Shown here piece after piece: positions 8,243 through 18,000 of a stretch of DNA of 47,560 bases. The translations under genes and the position numbers were made by a program. Where the stretch lies: contig CAZOMV010000039.1 of assembly GCA_964580995.1 (NCBI GenBank), positions 1 through 47,560 on the forward strand. The letters run 5' to 3'. Under the pieces are notes generated by a model. It worked only from the letters and a program-made list of their open reading frames with translations, had not been told where the DNA came from and did no database searches. The stretch's first letter is position 1, and each line of letters begins with the position of its first letter. The stretch is from JAKJEP01 sp964580995. GTDB taxonomy: Bacteria; Planctomycetota; Phycisphaerae; Sedimentisphaerales; SM23-30.

Positions 8243-9394
8243 TTATTTTTCATGGCTGGCTTCACACAGGGCCTGCAAGTTTTCCAGGGGTACATCAGGG
8301 GTGATGGCGTTGGCGGCGGCTACGATATAGGCATGGCCGTAGGGGGTACCGAGGGAATCGATGGTACGCCGGACCTGTTTTTTTACCTGCTGGGGTGTGC
8401 CTTGGGGCAGCAGGTGCTGCAAGTCGATACCGCCGCTGAAGGCGATCTGGCCGCCGAAGCGTTTGCCGATTTCCTGGGGATCCATAGGGCCGGGCTGAAT
8501 GGGGTCCAGGATATCGGCGCCCAACTCAATCAGATCGGGGATAATCTCGATAACATTGCCGCAACTATGAAAGAGGACGTCCATGCCTACGCGATGGACC
8601 TCATCGAAAAGCGTTTGGTACGGTTTTTTGAAAAATTTTCGCCACATGGGCAGAGAGACCATCAGGGAATTCTGGCTGCCCCAGTCATCACCGAGATAGA
8701 CCGCATCGGCGCCTATTTCGGCCCAGTAGCGGATCATTTCGAGCAGATGTTCGGTAAGGGCTTCGATGAGGCGCTGAATCTCTTTTTCATTGGTGTAGAA
8801 ATCCATGAGGACATTTTCCGTTCCGCGTAGGCAGTTCATCCGCTCCAGAATGGCCAGCACCATCATACCCACGCAATACTTGTCTTTGCCGTATCCCTGC
8901 AGGATGGGCAGGGCGCCGTCCAGGCGGCCGGGCAGACGCGGATCGGGTATGTGGTTCTGGATATAGTCATCCAGTTGGGACCAGTCCTGGATGGGGTGGG
9001 CCAGGTGGGTGGCCCCCACGCCGCCATAAGCATGTCCCCAGGTAGTGCCCCATTCATCGGTCCACTGGGCATCCCGCATCAGGGCGTGGACGGTATTTAT
9101 CGGACGGTCTTTCGGCTGGGGACCTATGAAGCAATCGTAGGGGTGAATGCCGATGACATCATCGGGGTATTCACAGTAGAGGTCGGCCAGGGCGTCGCCG
9201 TAGCGGATAATCAAGTCCAGCGAGGGGCGGTTGCAGCGGGTGGGGCAGCGGTCTGCGCCCCGGTGATGCAGGGCTTTTTTCACCCAGACTTTGGTCGGGC
9301 CTTTGGCTGCCAAAGCGTTACCCACCTGATGATTAAAGCGGCGGACGATCTGTTCCATTTCTTCGATGGGTAAATTCAGATAATCAGGCGTCAT
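8243..9394 (-). CDS. Uroporphyrinogen decarboxylase family (MtaA/CmuA-like) protein
   Basis: A 383-residue TIM-barrel protein of the UroD superfamily, more like the methyltransferase branch (MtaA/MtbA/CmuA) than heme-pathway HemE. The zinc half-site HSC is seen at 276-278 (LFHSCGN). The C-terminal segment where the third ligand Cys normally lies reads AAANAITPDVPLENL, without Cys. LGDDWG (234-239) sits on a barrel strand. It is one base from the DeoC-like gene and 8 bp from the next, so it is co-translated with sugar enzymes rather than with corrinoid or heme genes. Such UroD-like proteins occur in many sugar clusters with no proven role; demethylation of an O-methylated substrate is one possibility. 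That is inference only. Confidence 0.8.
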   Translation of the reverse strand: MTPDYLNLPIEEMEQIVRRFNHQVGNALAAKGPTKVWVKKALHHRGADRCPTRCNRPSLDLIIRYGDALADLYCEYPDDVIGIHPYDCFIGPQPKDRPINTVHALMRDAQWTDEWGTTWGHAYGGVGATHLAHPIQDWSQLDDYIQNHIPDPRLPGRLDGALPILQGYGKDKYCVGMMVLAILERMNCLRGTENVLMDFYTNEKEIQRLIEALTEHLLEMIRYWAEIGADAVYLGDDWGSQNSLMVSLPMWRKFFKKPYQTLFDEVHRVGMDVLFHSCGNVIEIIPDLIELGADILDPIQPGPMDPQEIGKRFGGQIAFSGGIDLQHLLPQGTPQQVKKQVRRTIDSLGTPYGHAYIVAAANAITPDVPLENLQALCEASHEK

Positions 9395-9395
9395 G

Positions 9396-10079
9396 TTATT
9401 TATTTTCTTCCTCCCAGCCGCGGATGATTTCGCGGGCCTGGGGCAATACCAAACCGACGCGGGTGGCGCCGGCTTCGACCATGCTTTTCAGACGGAAGTA
9501 GTTGCCGACCCGTCCGGAGGCCTTCAGTCCCATTTTGGGGCCGATGGTCTGGCGGATGAGCCGGATGTCTTCGTAGAGGGCGACGGGGTCGGGACTGCAG
9601 CCGGTGCAGGTTTTGACGAAGGCGGCGCCGGCGTTCTGGATGATCTGGGAGGCCTTGACCTTTTCCTTGTCGGTGAGCCACGGCGTTTCAATGATTACCT
9701 TGACTGGCAGAGAGGTGGCGGCCTTGACGACGGCGCGGATGTCTTCTTCGGCGTATTTATAATCGCCGGCCTTGAGTGCTCCCAGGGCCAATACCATGTC
9801 GATCTCGCCGGCACCGTCGGTGACGCACTGCTCGGTTTCCATTACCTTGAGGGCGGTTTTAATTACGCCCTGGGGAAAGCCGATGCAGGAAACGACTTTG
9901 GCTTTCGAGCCTTTAAGGATGTCGGCGGCCCGTTTGGTGTGCAGGGAGTGGATGCAGAGGAAGCGGAAGTCTTCTTTTTTTACGGTTTGGGCCAGTTCCT
10001 CCACTTCGGCGGCGGTGGCAATGGGGCTTAACTGGGCCACGTCCATCATGTGTTTTACTTGTTCGAGGGTTAGTTTCAT
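9396..10079 (-). CDS. DeoC-like class I aldolase
   Basis: A 227-residue TIM-barrel aldolase of the deoxyribose-phosphate aldolase family. The Schiff-base lysine is Lys156 in FVKTCTG, the proton-relay Lys is Lys186 in GLKASGR, and Asp94 in GEIDMV completes the set. The phosphate-binding region after GATRVG differs from classic DeoC (LVLPQAREI in place of a GTSSG-type loop), so the substrate may not be deoxyribose 5-phosphate. In this operon it pairs naturally with a kinase and dehydrogenases: a phosphorylated keto or deoxy sugar would be cleaved to an aldehyde plus a glycolytic intermediate. It has no deoA/deoB/deoD neighbours, which also argues against nucleoside salvage. Confidence 0.82.
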   Translation of the reverse strand: MKLTLEQVKHMMDVAQLSPIATAAEVEELAQTVKKEDFRFLCIHSLHTKRAADILKGSKAKVVSCIGFPQGVIKTALKVMETEQCVTDGAGEIDMVLALGALKAGDYKYAEEDIRAVVKAATSLPVKVIIETPWLTDKEKVKASQIIQNAGAAFVKTCTGCSPDPVALYEDIRLIRQTIGPKMGLKASGRVGNYFRLKSMVEAGATRVGLVLPQAREIIRGWEEENK

Positions 10080-10108
10080 TGGGTATTCTCCTATGTAAAT
10101 AGCTATGG

Positions 10109-11308
10109 TTATGAACGCAAGGCATGGGCGTACATATTCCGGATTTGCTGTTTGTCGAAGACGGGGCGATGCTGCTGGATGGGCCGGCCCATATAGGCGA
10201 AGACATCCTCGGTCAGCAGGTCAAGCATGGCGTCGTCAACAGGGGTACTCTGCCAGAGTTTGGCCATGCCGATATTTTTGATGAAGGCGTTCAGCCACTG
10301 GACCAAGGCTCTGGATTTTTCCTCGTCGGTCATTTTGGGTTGGGCGACTCCCACTATATCGGCCAGAACGGCGCAGCGTTGGGGCTGAACCTGCCAGGAA
10401 TTGGCCAGCACTACCGGCAGCAGACGGGACAGGCCCAGACCGTGCGGGGTGTGCAAACGCGAACCAAGCGGCAGACCCATCGCATGGGCGACGGTAGCGT
10501 TGGAAATGGCGATGCTGATACCGCCCAGAGCGGCGGCCCAGGACATTTTGGCCCGGGCGTTATAATCCCGGCCGTCGGCGAGGACGCGGGGCAGATTTTC
10601 CGTTACCAGCCGGACGGTTTCCAGGCAGAACATATCGGCACAGGGATTGCTGCGAACCACATTCAGGAAGCCTTCCATGCCGTGGGTGAGGGCGTCGAAA
10701 CCGGTCATGGCGGTGACGCTGGGGGGCATGGAATAGGTCAGTTCCGGGTCGATGAGGGCGACTTTGGGATAGACATAGTTGCTGAGTAGGGCTGCCTTCA
10801 TGTGTTTTTCGGGATTATCCAGAACGGTGCCTTTGGAGACCTCCGAGCCGGTGCCGGCCGTGGTGGGGATGGCGATGACGGGCAAGACCTGGGCGGTGAC
10901 CGGTTTGGCGTTGGCGCCGGTGTAGGTTACATAATCCCAGACGGGGCCGTCATGGGTGGCGGCGACGGAGACGCCCTTGGCGAAATCAATGGCACTGCCG
11001 CCGCCGAGGGCGACGACGATATCGCATTTTTCTTTTCGAGCGATGGCTGAGGCCTGATCGACCGCCAGGCAGGTCGGGTCCGGCTGGACATCTTCGAAGG
11101 TGATAACGGGGATGTCGGCTGCCTCAAGGATTTTACGGGTGAGTTCGGTCAATCCCAGGCGGGTCAGATCTTTGGTAGTAACCAGAAAGACCTTGCGGCC
11201 CAGCAGTCTGGCATCGGCGGCCAGCTCGCTGAGTTTGCCGACGCCGAAGACGATTTTCCCCGGCCACTCCACGGTGAATATTTCTTTGTCCATCGTTTCC
11301 GCCGTCAT
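10109..11308 (-). CDS. Iron-containing alcohol dehydrogenase
   Basis: A 399-residue iron-type NAD(P)-dependent alcohol dehydrogenase. The start at 11308 (MTAETMDKE) is preferred because TAGGAG lies 9 bases upstream; a longer frame to 11344 lacks a ribosome site. The cofactor loop ALGGGSAIDFAKG is near 100-112. All four metal ligands are present: Asp205 and His209 (GFDALTHGMEG), His275 (VAHAMG) and His289 (TPHG). FucO-type members reduce lactaldehyde to propanediol, so a role in disposing of an aldehyde from deoxy-sugar cleavage is plausible here. It lies between the Ldh-type dehydrogenase and the DeoC-like aldolase in one operon. Confidence 0.88.
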   Translation of the reverse strand: MTAETMDKEIFTVEWPGKIVFGVGKLSELAADARLLGRKVFLVTTKDLTRLGLTELTRKILEAADIPVITFEDVQPDPTCLAVDQASAIARKEKCDIVVALGGGSAIDFAKGVSVAATHDGPVWDYVTYTGANAKPVTAQVLPVIAIPTTAGTGSEVSKGTVLDNPEKHMKAALLSNYVYPKVALIDPELTYSMPPSVTAMTGFDALTHGMEGFLNVVRSNPCADMFCLETVRLVTENLPRVLADGRDYNARAKMSWAAALGGISIAISNATVAHAMGLPLGSRLHTPHGLGLSRLLPVVLANSWQVQPQRCAVLADIVGVAQPKMTDEEKSRALVQWLNAFIKNIGMAKLWQSTPVDDAMLDLLTEDVFAYMGRPIQQHRPVFDKQQIRNMYAHALRS

Positions 11309-11359
11309 GCCAAGACTCCTACAGGTAAAAATAAGGTTATGCAAACCTTTACTAAAAAA

Positions 11360-12427
11360 TTACTCTTTGATTATTTTGGTGATATCCAGTCCCCAGTCTT
11401 CGGCCATGCCAACGAGCCGTTCCACGGAGTCGCCGGGGAGGGTACTCTTTTCGCGGGAAGCCTGCTGTTTTTCCCATTCCATTTCGCCGGGCAGAAAGAT
11501 GCGGTCGGCGCCTTTGGCTTTGGGGGCGCTGCGAATCTCCTGGATCATGGCGTCCATGCGATCTTTGAATTGCTGGACCGGCATCATGGCGCCGATGTTG
11601 ATGGCCAGAAACGCATGTCCCTGATTGACCGGTTCCTTGAATTCTGTCAGCCAGCGTTTGACACCCTTGGTAAATCCCGCGCCGGTCAGGACACCGGAGA
11701 GGACCTCGATCAGGACGGCGATGCCGTAGCCTTTGTGACCGGCCATCGGCAGGATGGCGCCTTCGCCGGGGTATTTGCTGGGGTCGTTGGTCATGTTGCC
11801 TTCGGCGTCGATGAGCCAGTTTTCGGGGATTTTCTTGCCCAGGGCCTTGGCGGCATATACCTTGCTAATAGCGGTGACACTGGTGGCGATATCGAGGAAG
11901 ACCGGCTTTTCCTTGCCGGCCGGGACGGCGTAGCCGATGGGATTGGTGCCGATGACTTCGCTTTTAGCGCCGGGTATGGCCATGCAGGGATCCACATTGC
12001 ACATGGCCAGGCCGATCATGTTTTCTTTGGCCGCCAGATTGGCGTAATAGCCGGCGGCGGCGAAATGGCTGCTGTTCTTCACACCGACATAGCTGATGCC
12101 GACAGTTTTAGCCTTACTGATGGCGGTTTTCATGGCCTGACAGGAAGTAACCATCGGCATGGTATAATTGCCGTCGAGAATGGCCCAGCCGGGACCTTCG
12201 GAGATGATTTTGGGCTGGGCTTTGGGGTTGAGGCCGCCGTTTTTCATACTGTTGAGCAGCAGGCGAAGCTGCTTGGAGCCGTGGGTGGTGACGCCGAGGG
12301 TGTCGTTAGTGACCAGCACCTCGGCGGTAATACGGGCCTGTTCTTTATTCATGCCGGCCTTGAGCATGGCTTCTACACAAAAATCTTCCAGTGCCTTACG
12401 CGGCACAATTTTTTCGGAAAATGCCAT
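11360..12427 (-). CDS. Ldh family (malate/L-lactate/ureidoglycolate-type) oxidoreductase
   Basis: A 355-residue NAD(P)-dependent oxidoreductase of the Ldh_2 family, which includes malate, lactate, ureidoglycolate and 2,3-diketo-L-gulonate reductases. Family marks are GVTTHGSKQL (His49), the catalytic His121 in SSHFAAAGYY, and GTNPIGYAVP near 170. The length is normal. It lies 14 bp after the KDG-kinase gene and before the iron-type dehydrogenase. In a sugar-acid operon it would oxidise a 2-hydroxy acid or reduce a 2-keto acid; the sequence does not fix the substrate. Confidence 0.85.
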   Translation of the reverse strand: MAFSEKIVPRKALEDFCVEAMLKAGMNKEQARITAEVLVTNDTLGVTTHGSKQLRLLLNSMKNGGLNPKAQPKIISEGPGWAILDGNYTMPMVTSCQAMKTAISKAKTVGISYVGVKNSSHFAAAGYYANLAAKENMIGLAMCNVDPCMAIPGAKSEVIGTNPIGYAVPAGKEKPVFLDIATSVTAISKVYAAKALGKKIPENWLIDAEGNMTNDPSKYPGEGAILPMAGHKGYGIAVLIEVLSGVLTGAGFTKGVKRWLTEFKEPVNQGHAFLAINIGAMMPVQQFKDRMDAMIQEIRSAPKAKGADRIFLPGEMEWEKQQASREKSTLPGDSVERLVGMAEDWGLDITKIIKE

Positions 12428-12441
12428 AGAGTTTTATCCTT

Positions 12442-13473
12442 TCAGCGTTGAATCCGGCCGGAGGCATCGCCCTGCATGAGGGTTTTGACTTCTTCCAGAG
12501 AGACCAGATTGAAATCACCATGAATCGAATGTTTCAGGCAGGAGGCGGCGGCTGCGAACTCGATGGTTTCCCGGGCGGACATGCCGGTCAGGAAGCCGTA
12601 GATCAGGCCGCCGGAGAAGGAGTCGCCGCCGCCGACGCGGTCCACGATGATGATGTTGTATTTGCGGCTGAAATAGGCTTCATGGCCGTCATACAACATG
12701 CCGGACCAGTTGTTTTCGGAGGCGGAGATGCTTTCCCGCAGGGTGATGGCAACATATTTCAAGCCGAATTTGTCGTAAAGCTGGCTGGCTACATCGGCAT
12801 AGCGTTTTTCGTCCATTTTACCGGTGGTGACATCGACGCCCTGGGCCTTGATACCGAAGACGTTGTCAGCGTCCTCCTCGTTGCCGATGAGGACATCGAC
12901 ATATTGCATCAGGCCGGTCATAACCGTGCGGGCCTTTTCCTGGGACCAGAGTTTTTTGCGGTAATTCAGGTCGCAGCTTACGGTCAGGCCGTGTTTTTTG
13001 GCGGCGGCGCAGGCTTCTTCGACGATGGCAGGCATATTATCGGCTAGGGCCGGGGCGGTGCCGCAAAAGTGGAACCAGTGTTTGCCTTTGAGGATTTCGT
13101 CCCAGTTCAGATCGCCCTTCTTCAGTTCGGTCAGGGAGGAGTTGGCCCGGTCGTAAATGACCTGGGAGGGCCGCTGGGAGGCGCCGGTCTCCAGATAGAA
13201 GGTTCCCAGCCGCTTGCCGCCGCGTTTGATGTAGTCGGTGTTGACGCCGTATTTTCGCAGGCAGTTGATGCAGGCCTGGCCGATGTCGGATTTGGGAACC
13301 TGGGAAACGACATAGGTTTCCAGGCCGTAATTGGCCAGGGAAACGGCTACGTTGGCCTCTGCACCGGTGAAGCCGACGGTAAACTCCGAGGCCTGGACAA
13401 ACCGTTCAAACTGTTTAGTGCCCAGCCGCATGAGCAGTTCACCGAAGAAAACCGCTTTTTTTTGACCTGACAT
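12442..13473 (-). CDS. kdgK: 2-dehydro-3-deoxygluconokinase (KDG kinase)
   Basis: A 343-residue PfkB kinase expected to phosphorylate 2-keto-3-deoxygluconate to KDPG. FGELLMRL near the N-terminus and GAEANVAVSLA (37-47) match the KDG-kinase group. DLNYRKKLW (168-176) is a typical substrate-binding loop, and DRVGGGDSF (278-286) is the PfkB signature with catalytic Asp284. It lies 4 bp from the gene for KDPG aldolase, which would use its product; the pair is the lower half of the Entner-Doudoroff-type uronate route. The start ATG overlaps no other gene and follows the aldolase stop closely, indicating co-translation. Confidence 0.88.
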   Translation of the reverse strand: MSGQKKAVFFGELLMRLGTKQFERFVQASEFTVGFTGAEANVAVSLANYGLETYVVSQVPKSDIGQACINCLRKYGVNTDYIKRGGKRLGTFYLETGASQRPSQVIYDRANSSLTELKKGDLNWDEILKGKHWFHFCGTAPALADNMPAIVEEACAAAKKHGLTVSCDLNYRKKLWSQEKARTVMTGLMQYVDVLIGNEEDADNVFGIKAQGVDVTTGKMDEKRYADVASQLYDKFGLKYVAITLRESISASENNWSGMLYDGHEAYFSRKYNIIIVDRVGGGDSFSGGLIYGFLTGMSARETIEFAAAASCLKHSIHGDFNLVSLEEVKTLMQGDASGRIQR

Positions 13474-13477
13474 AGGC

Positions 13478-14131
13478 TTATGCTCCTTTCGCCTCTTTGA
13501 CCAGTTGAATGAATTTTTTGGCGTTTTCGGTTATGGTCTTGAATTGTTTTTCCGCAATCAATTTCTTGCCGCACAGCTCACCGCCGACACCGATGGCGCA
13601 GGCGCCGGCTTTGATGAAGGCGGGGCCGGTTTCAAAGTTGACGCCGCCGGTGGGCATGATATCGATGTGGGGGAGGGGGCCTTTGAGATCCTTGAAGTAA
13701 TTGGGGCCGCCGATGCCGGCGGGGAAGATTTTAACCACATCGGCGCCAGCTTGCCAGGCATTGATGATTTCGGTGGGGGTGATGGCGCCAGGCATGACCG
13801 GGATGCTGTAACGGTTGCATAACGTAACCATATCCGCGTTAAAGCCTGGTCCGACAATGTAACTCGAACCGGCCAGGATGGCAGCGCGAGCGGTTTCGGC
13901 GTCGAGGACGGTGCCGGCGCCGATATAGACATCCTCTTTTTTGAGCTGGTCGGTGGATTTTTTGATGACGTCGAGGGCGCCGGGGACCGTCATGGTGATT
14001 TCGATGAACTTGACGCCGCCGGCCCGCAGGGCTTTGCTGACGTCGATCAGATCATCGGGATTGTCGGCCCGGATGACCGCCACGACGCCGGTATCCTTGA
14101 GAGAAGCGAGAATTTCCTGTTTGTTTGCCAT
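13478..14131 (-). CDS. eda: KDPG/KHG aldolase
   Basis: A 217-residue class I aldolase splitting 2-keto-3-deoxy-6-phosphogluconate to pyruvate and glyceraldehyde 3-phosphate. Arg21 (AVIRAD), Glu44 (IEITMTVPGA), the loop GAGTVL near 71-76, the Schiff-base Lys134 (DVVKIFPA) and MPTGGV near 159-164 form the complete active site. It is the first gene of an eight-gene minus-strand operon that runs to 5853, with gaps from 1 to about 50 bp. Its promoter lies in the 126-bp space shared with the divergent GntR regulator. Confidence 0.92.
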   Translation of the reverse strand: MANKQEILASLKDTGVVAVIRADNPDDLIDVSKALRAGGVKFIEITMTVPGALDVIKKSTDQLKKEDVYIGAGTVLDAETARAAILAGSSYIVGPGFNADMVTLCNRYSIPVMPGAITPTEIINAWQAGADVVKIFPAGIGGPNYFKDLKGPLPHIDIMPTGGVNFETGPAFIKAGACAIGVGGELCGKKLIAEKQFKTITENAKKFIQLVKEAKGA

Positions 14132-14203
14132 TTTAAACCTCGTGTTACATTGTTATATTTTATTTACTGAAAACGACTTACGATTTTCCTTGCTTTATTA
14201 TCA

Positions 14204-14215
14204 ATTATCGATAAT
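14204..14215. promoter_or_regulatory. Candidate GntR/FCD operator in the divergent promoter region
   Basis: ATTATCGATAAT is a perfect 12-bp palindrome; an overlapping TTATC-N7-GATAA repeat extends it leftward. It lies about 43 bp before the regulator start and about 73 bp before the operon start. FCD-type GntR proteins bind short palindromes of this size between divergent genes, so autoregulation plus control of the sugar operon is likely. This is inference from position and symmetry. Confidence 0.55.
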
Positions 14216-14257
14216 CTATATTTAATCGCCTGGTCGATATTTGTCAAGAGGTAATTT

Positions 14258-14932
14258 ATGGAACTTGTAAAACCGAAAGAAGATCATAGCTTATCCGAGA
14301 AAGCGTACCAGACCATCTATAAGCGAATATTGAGCGGGAAGCTGAAGCCGGGCGATAAGATAACGGAGGTGGGGATCAGCAAGTCGATGGGGATCAGCCA
14401 GGCGCCGGTGCGGGAGGCGTTGAAGCGGCTGGCGGAGGATAATCTGGTGGTGCTGGTGCCGCGGAGCGGTTGTTTTATCGCCAGTCTTACGCCGGAGGAA
14501 ATCGAGGAAATTTATGAGATACGCAAATTGCTGGAAGGGCTGGCGATGAAATATGCCTTTACCCATTTCAACATGCATAAGGTTAAGGAATTACGCGATG
14601 CCATTATTTCCACAACGCAGATCAAGCAGAATTATAAGGATTATATTAAAGCCAATCTAAAGCTGGATACCCAGTTTCACAATATGATTTACCAGGAATC
14701 CCAGTGCCCGAATCTGCGGAAGATGCTGGAGAAGCTGCGTGCCCGGATGCAGGTTTTGCGGGTTCGCACCGCCGATTATGTCGGGGAAATGGCGGTCTCG
14801 CCGGATGAGCATATAGAAATACTTGCCTGTATCTTGCAGGGAAACCAGAAAAAAGCTGTCGAGTTGCTCCTGGACCATATCGATAACACCAAAAACATAG
14901 CCTTGAGCAGTATCCGCCAAAAAAACCATTGA
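14258..14932 (+). CDS. GntR-family regulator, FCD (FadR) subfamily
   Basis: A 224-residue transcription regulator. The N-terminal winged helix covers about 13-78, with the family hallmark KLKPGDKITEV and the recognition segment SQAPVREALKRLAE (47-60). Residues about 85-215 form an all-helical FCD ligand domain; the metal-binding pattern is visible as Asp136/His140 in DTQFHNMIY and His residues near 188 and 210 (DEHIEI, LLDHIDN). AGAGGTA precedes the ATG. It is divergent from the KDPG operon and very probably represses it until a sugar acid or 2-keto-3-deoxy acid binds. Members controlling uronate genes (UxuR/ExuR/KdgR type) belong here. Confidence 0.92.
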   Translation: MELVKPKEDHSLSEKAYQTIYKRILSGKLKPGDKITEVGISKSMGISQAPVREALKRLAEDNLVVLVPRSGCFIASLTPEEIEEIYEIRKLLEGLAMKYAFTHFNMHKVKELRDAIISTTQIKQNYKDYIKANLKLDTQFHNMIYQESQCPNLRKMLEKLRARMQVLRVRTADYVGEMAVSPDEHIEILACILQGNQKKAVELLLDHIDNTKNIALSSIRQKNH

Positions 14933-15010
14933 TTCGTCTCTGATGGAATCGTGCCAAGGGGTGGGTACATTTTTCTTTACCCGCGTTAAATCTGTGATAA
15001 TAATACGGAT

Positions 15011-18000
15011 ATGAGTAAAAAGGTTAGATCGATTCCCGGTATTGGATTGGTGGGTATCCTGCTTTGGGCAGGTTTTGGCTTTATTATGCCGGGGTGTCAA
15101 TCCCGTACAGGAGATGTCGGGCGATTGGAGGCGGGTGAGAGCCAGATTACCGGCGATTCTGAGGCCGGTCCTTATGCGCGGGTTTCGCCGCGGGAGTTGA
15201 ATCCGAATCTGACGGACGAGCAGTTGTCCAGGATGTATGTTCGGCTGGCGGAGGTTCCTTTTGCAGCCGATCCGAATATTTCCACCCTGCTTGCCGATAC
15301 GGATAATTCGCAATCTCAGGGGATAAGCTGTAATCCGGCTGCCGGTAAGGATTATCTTCAGGGGCGCTGGCTGATTCGAAAAGGACTTTATAAAGAGGCG
15401 ATTGACATCCTTTTGCAAGGTTTAGCCGCGGATCCCAATAGTTCCACGATTAGCCAGTTGGTGGCGGAGGCTTATTTTCAGACCGCTAATATATCGGCTG
15501 GGAGCGAAGCCTGTAAAAAGGTGCTCCGGCGTGATCCGGCCAATATGGCGGCGTTCCAGATGCTCGGCAATGCGGCGCTGGCCAAAGGGGATCAGTCCCA
15601 TGCCGCCTGGTTGTTCAAGCAGGCACTGTCCTGCCCTGCCGCCACGACGGATAATTCCATGACTACCGTGGCCCGGCTCAGCTTGGCAGGATCTTTGCTG
15701 GACATGGGATATTCTTCTGCCGCGGCGGAACAATACCATCAGGTTTACCGGCTTCTGCTGGAGCAAAGCAGGTACTCGCAATCCAATCCGCTTTTGAAGG
15801 AATTTGTGCGGCAGTTGCATCTTCCGCTGCTGACGCAGGCAAGTATTTTCGTGCAGATGGGGCAACTGGATCAAGCGGTCGATGCCCTGCAGGAGGCGCA
15901 GCAGTTGCTTTCGGGAGATATCGATCTGGTCAGTGCCTTTACCATCTCTCTGGCCAAGCAGCGAAAGCCCATTCGGCAAAGATACAACCAGGTTTCCTTA
16001 TTTTGCCGATATTTGCTGACCATCGTAGAGGAGAAGGAAGAGGTCCTGGATCTTTTTTATGAGGCCTGCGGCGAGATGTCCAAGGAGGAAGCCTATCCGA
16101 TGGAGTTGGCAGGCTGGTATAAACCCAAAGGGCTGGGTAAGCCGCTTTTGTCGGCCCGCGAGTATGCGGCGGGATTGATTTTGTGCGGGGAAAAAGAAAA
16201 GGCCCGTGAAATTCTTACTCCGCTTTTGAAAAAAAGCCGCGAACCGGAACGGGTTTATTTTGATTTGGCGCGTCTGGACGGGCGAGACCATCGCTGGCAG
16301 GAAATGATTTTCGATTATGGCCAGGTGCTCGAAATGAATCCCGAGTCGCATGCTGCCATTCTTGCCGAGTTAGATGCCATCCGGGAAAATATTCCCGAGT
16401 TGAGTCAGCAAATCCAACTCTGGGGCGAAACGCTCGATTCTACCGTTTCCTTCGGGAGCAGTTTTTTTATCGGGCATTTGCTGGATGAGTCGGGGGAAGC
16501 CGAAGCGGCGGAAACCTATTACCGGCAGGCGCTCGATAAAAACCCGGATTTTCTGGAGAGCCGAATTCATCTGGTGGAGCTGCTGCTGCGGAGTGAAAAA
16601 TACGAAGAGATTCTGCAATGGGCGGGGGAGAATGGGGTATCCGATCCGCAGTTGATTTCCCAGGTGGCCCGTGCCTATACCGGGCTGGGGCAGTTCGGGA
16701 AAGCCGAAGAAAAATACCGGCATCTGATTGAACTGCGACAGGATGATGTTGATGCGTATCTGTCGCTGGGCGAAGTGTTATATAAAGAGATGGCTCATTC
16801 TCAGGCGGAAGATGTTCTGCTGCGTGTTTTGAATAACTGGCCGGGGCGGGAAGATGTGTACCGGGAATTATTAAAACTGTATGCCGATTGGAGCGTGCAG
16901 AAAAACCAGGACGAGCAGCTTCGGCTTCGTGCCGAGAAACGGGCCCGGGAAATGCTGGCCCGCTGGCTCGATTATAAAGCGGAATCGGAACAGCGGAAAA
17001 ATCCTTTCGCTCCGCGTAAAGAGCCGGCTCCTACGCAGGATGTAATCATCACGCTGGAGGCGTTGGCCCGCCAATATCCCGACGGCCGGATCGTGGGCAT
17101 TTTGCTCAGCGGATTGTATGCCGCCGCCGATCAGAATGACAATGCGGTTCGGGAGATCGAGAGGATCAGCGTTTATTATCCCGACGATGAAGAAGTGCTG
17201 AAACTGGCGGCTGAATTAAACGAAAAAGCCGGTAATCTGAATCTGGCGGCAGAGCTTCGATATCGAATCTGGCAATTCAAGCCCGAAAACACACAATTCC
17301 TGGCTACCGTTCTGCAAGCCATGCGTCAGGCAGGAAAGTACCAGCAGGCGTTGGATATTCTGCTGCGTGCCGTTGGGGAAGAACCCTGGATACGAAAACC
17401 GTCAGAACCGGATCCTCCGCCTGATTCCCATGTGCCGGTTCTTGAAGAAGATATTGCCGGCCAGAGCCAAGAGGACGGCTCTTTAACGGCCATCCGGATC
17501 CTCCAGGCGGAGGCGGTTCGCTTATTCATGATTACCCGGCACTATCCGCAGGCAGTGGATTTGTTCGATAAGTGGCTACATGAACTACATGCAATGGATT
17601 CCGCGGGAACGGATCGGGAGACTTCCGAGCAGCGGGAGCAACGGGACTCGACTGTCCGGAATGTAACCGAAAGTCTGCTTTGGGCCTTGATCGAGAGCAA
17701 TCAATTCGACCGGGTGGAGCAGGAGATTGTGCAATATTATAGGCTGGATCATCCCCAGGATGATAACATAGCCCTTTATCTGGTGCGATCTTTGAATGTA
17801 CGTCAGCTCTATCCGCAAAGTCTGGCGGTGTTGGAAAAACTGCTTGTTGAGAAGCCGGACAATATGCTGCTGCGTCTTTCTATGGCGATGACCCGGATCG
17901 AAAGCGGGCAGGCAGAGAATGGCATTCAGATGGCTCGTGAATGGCTGGCGGCTCAGCCCGATTCCCAAGAGAGACAGCGGCTGCTGATTTTAACGTTACG

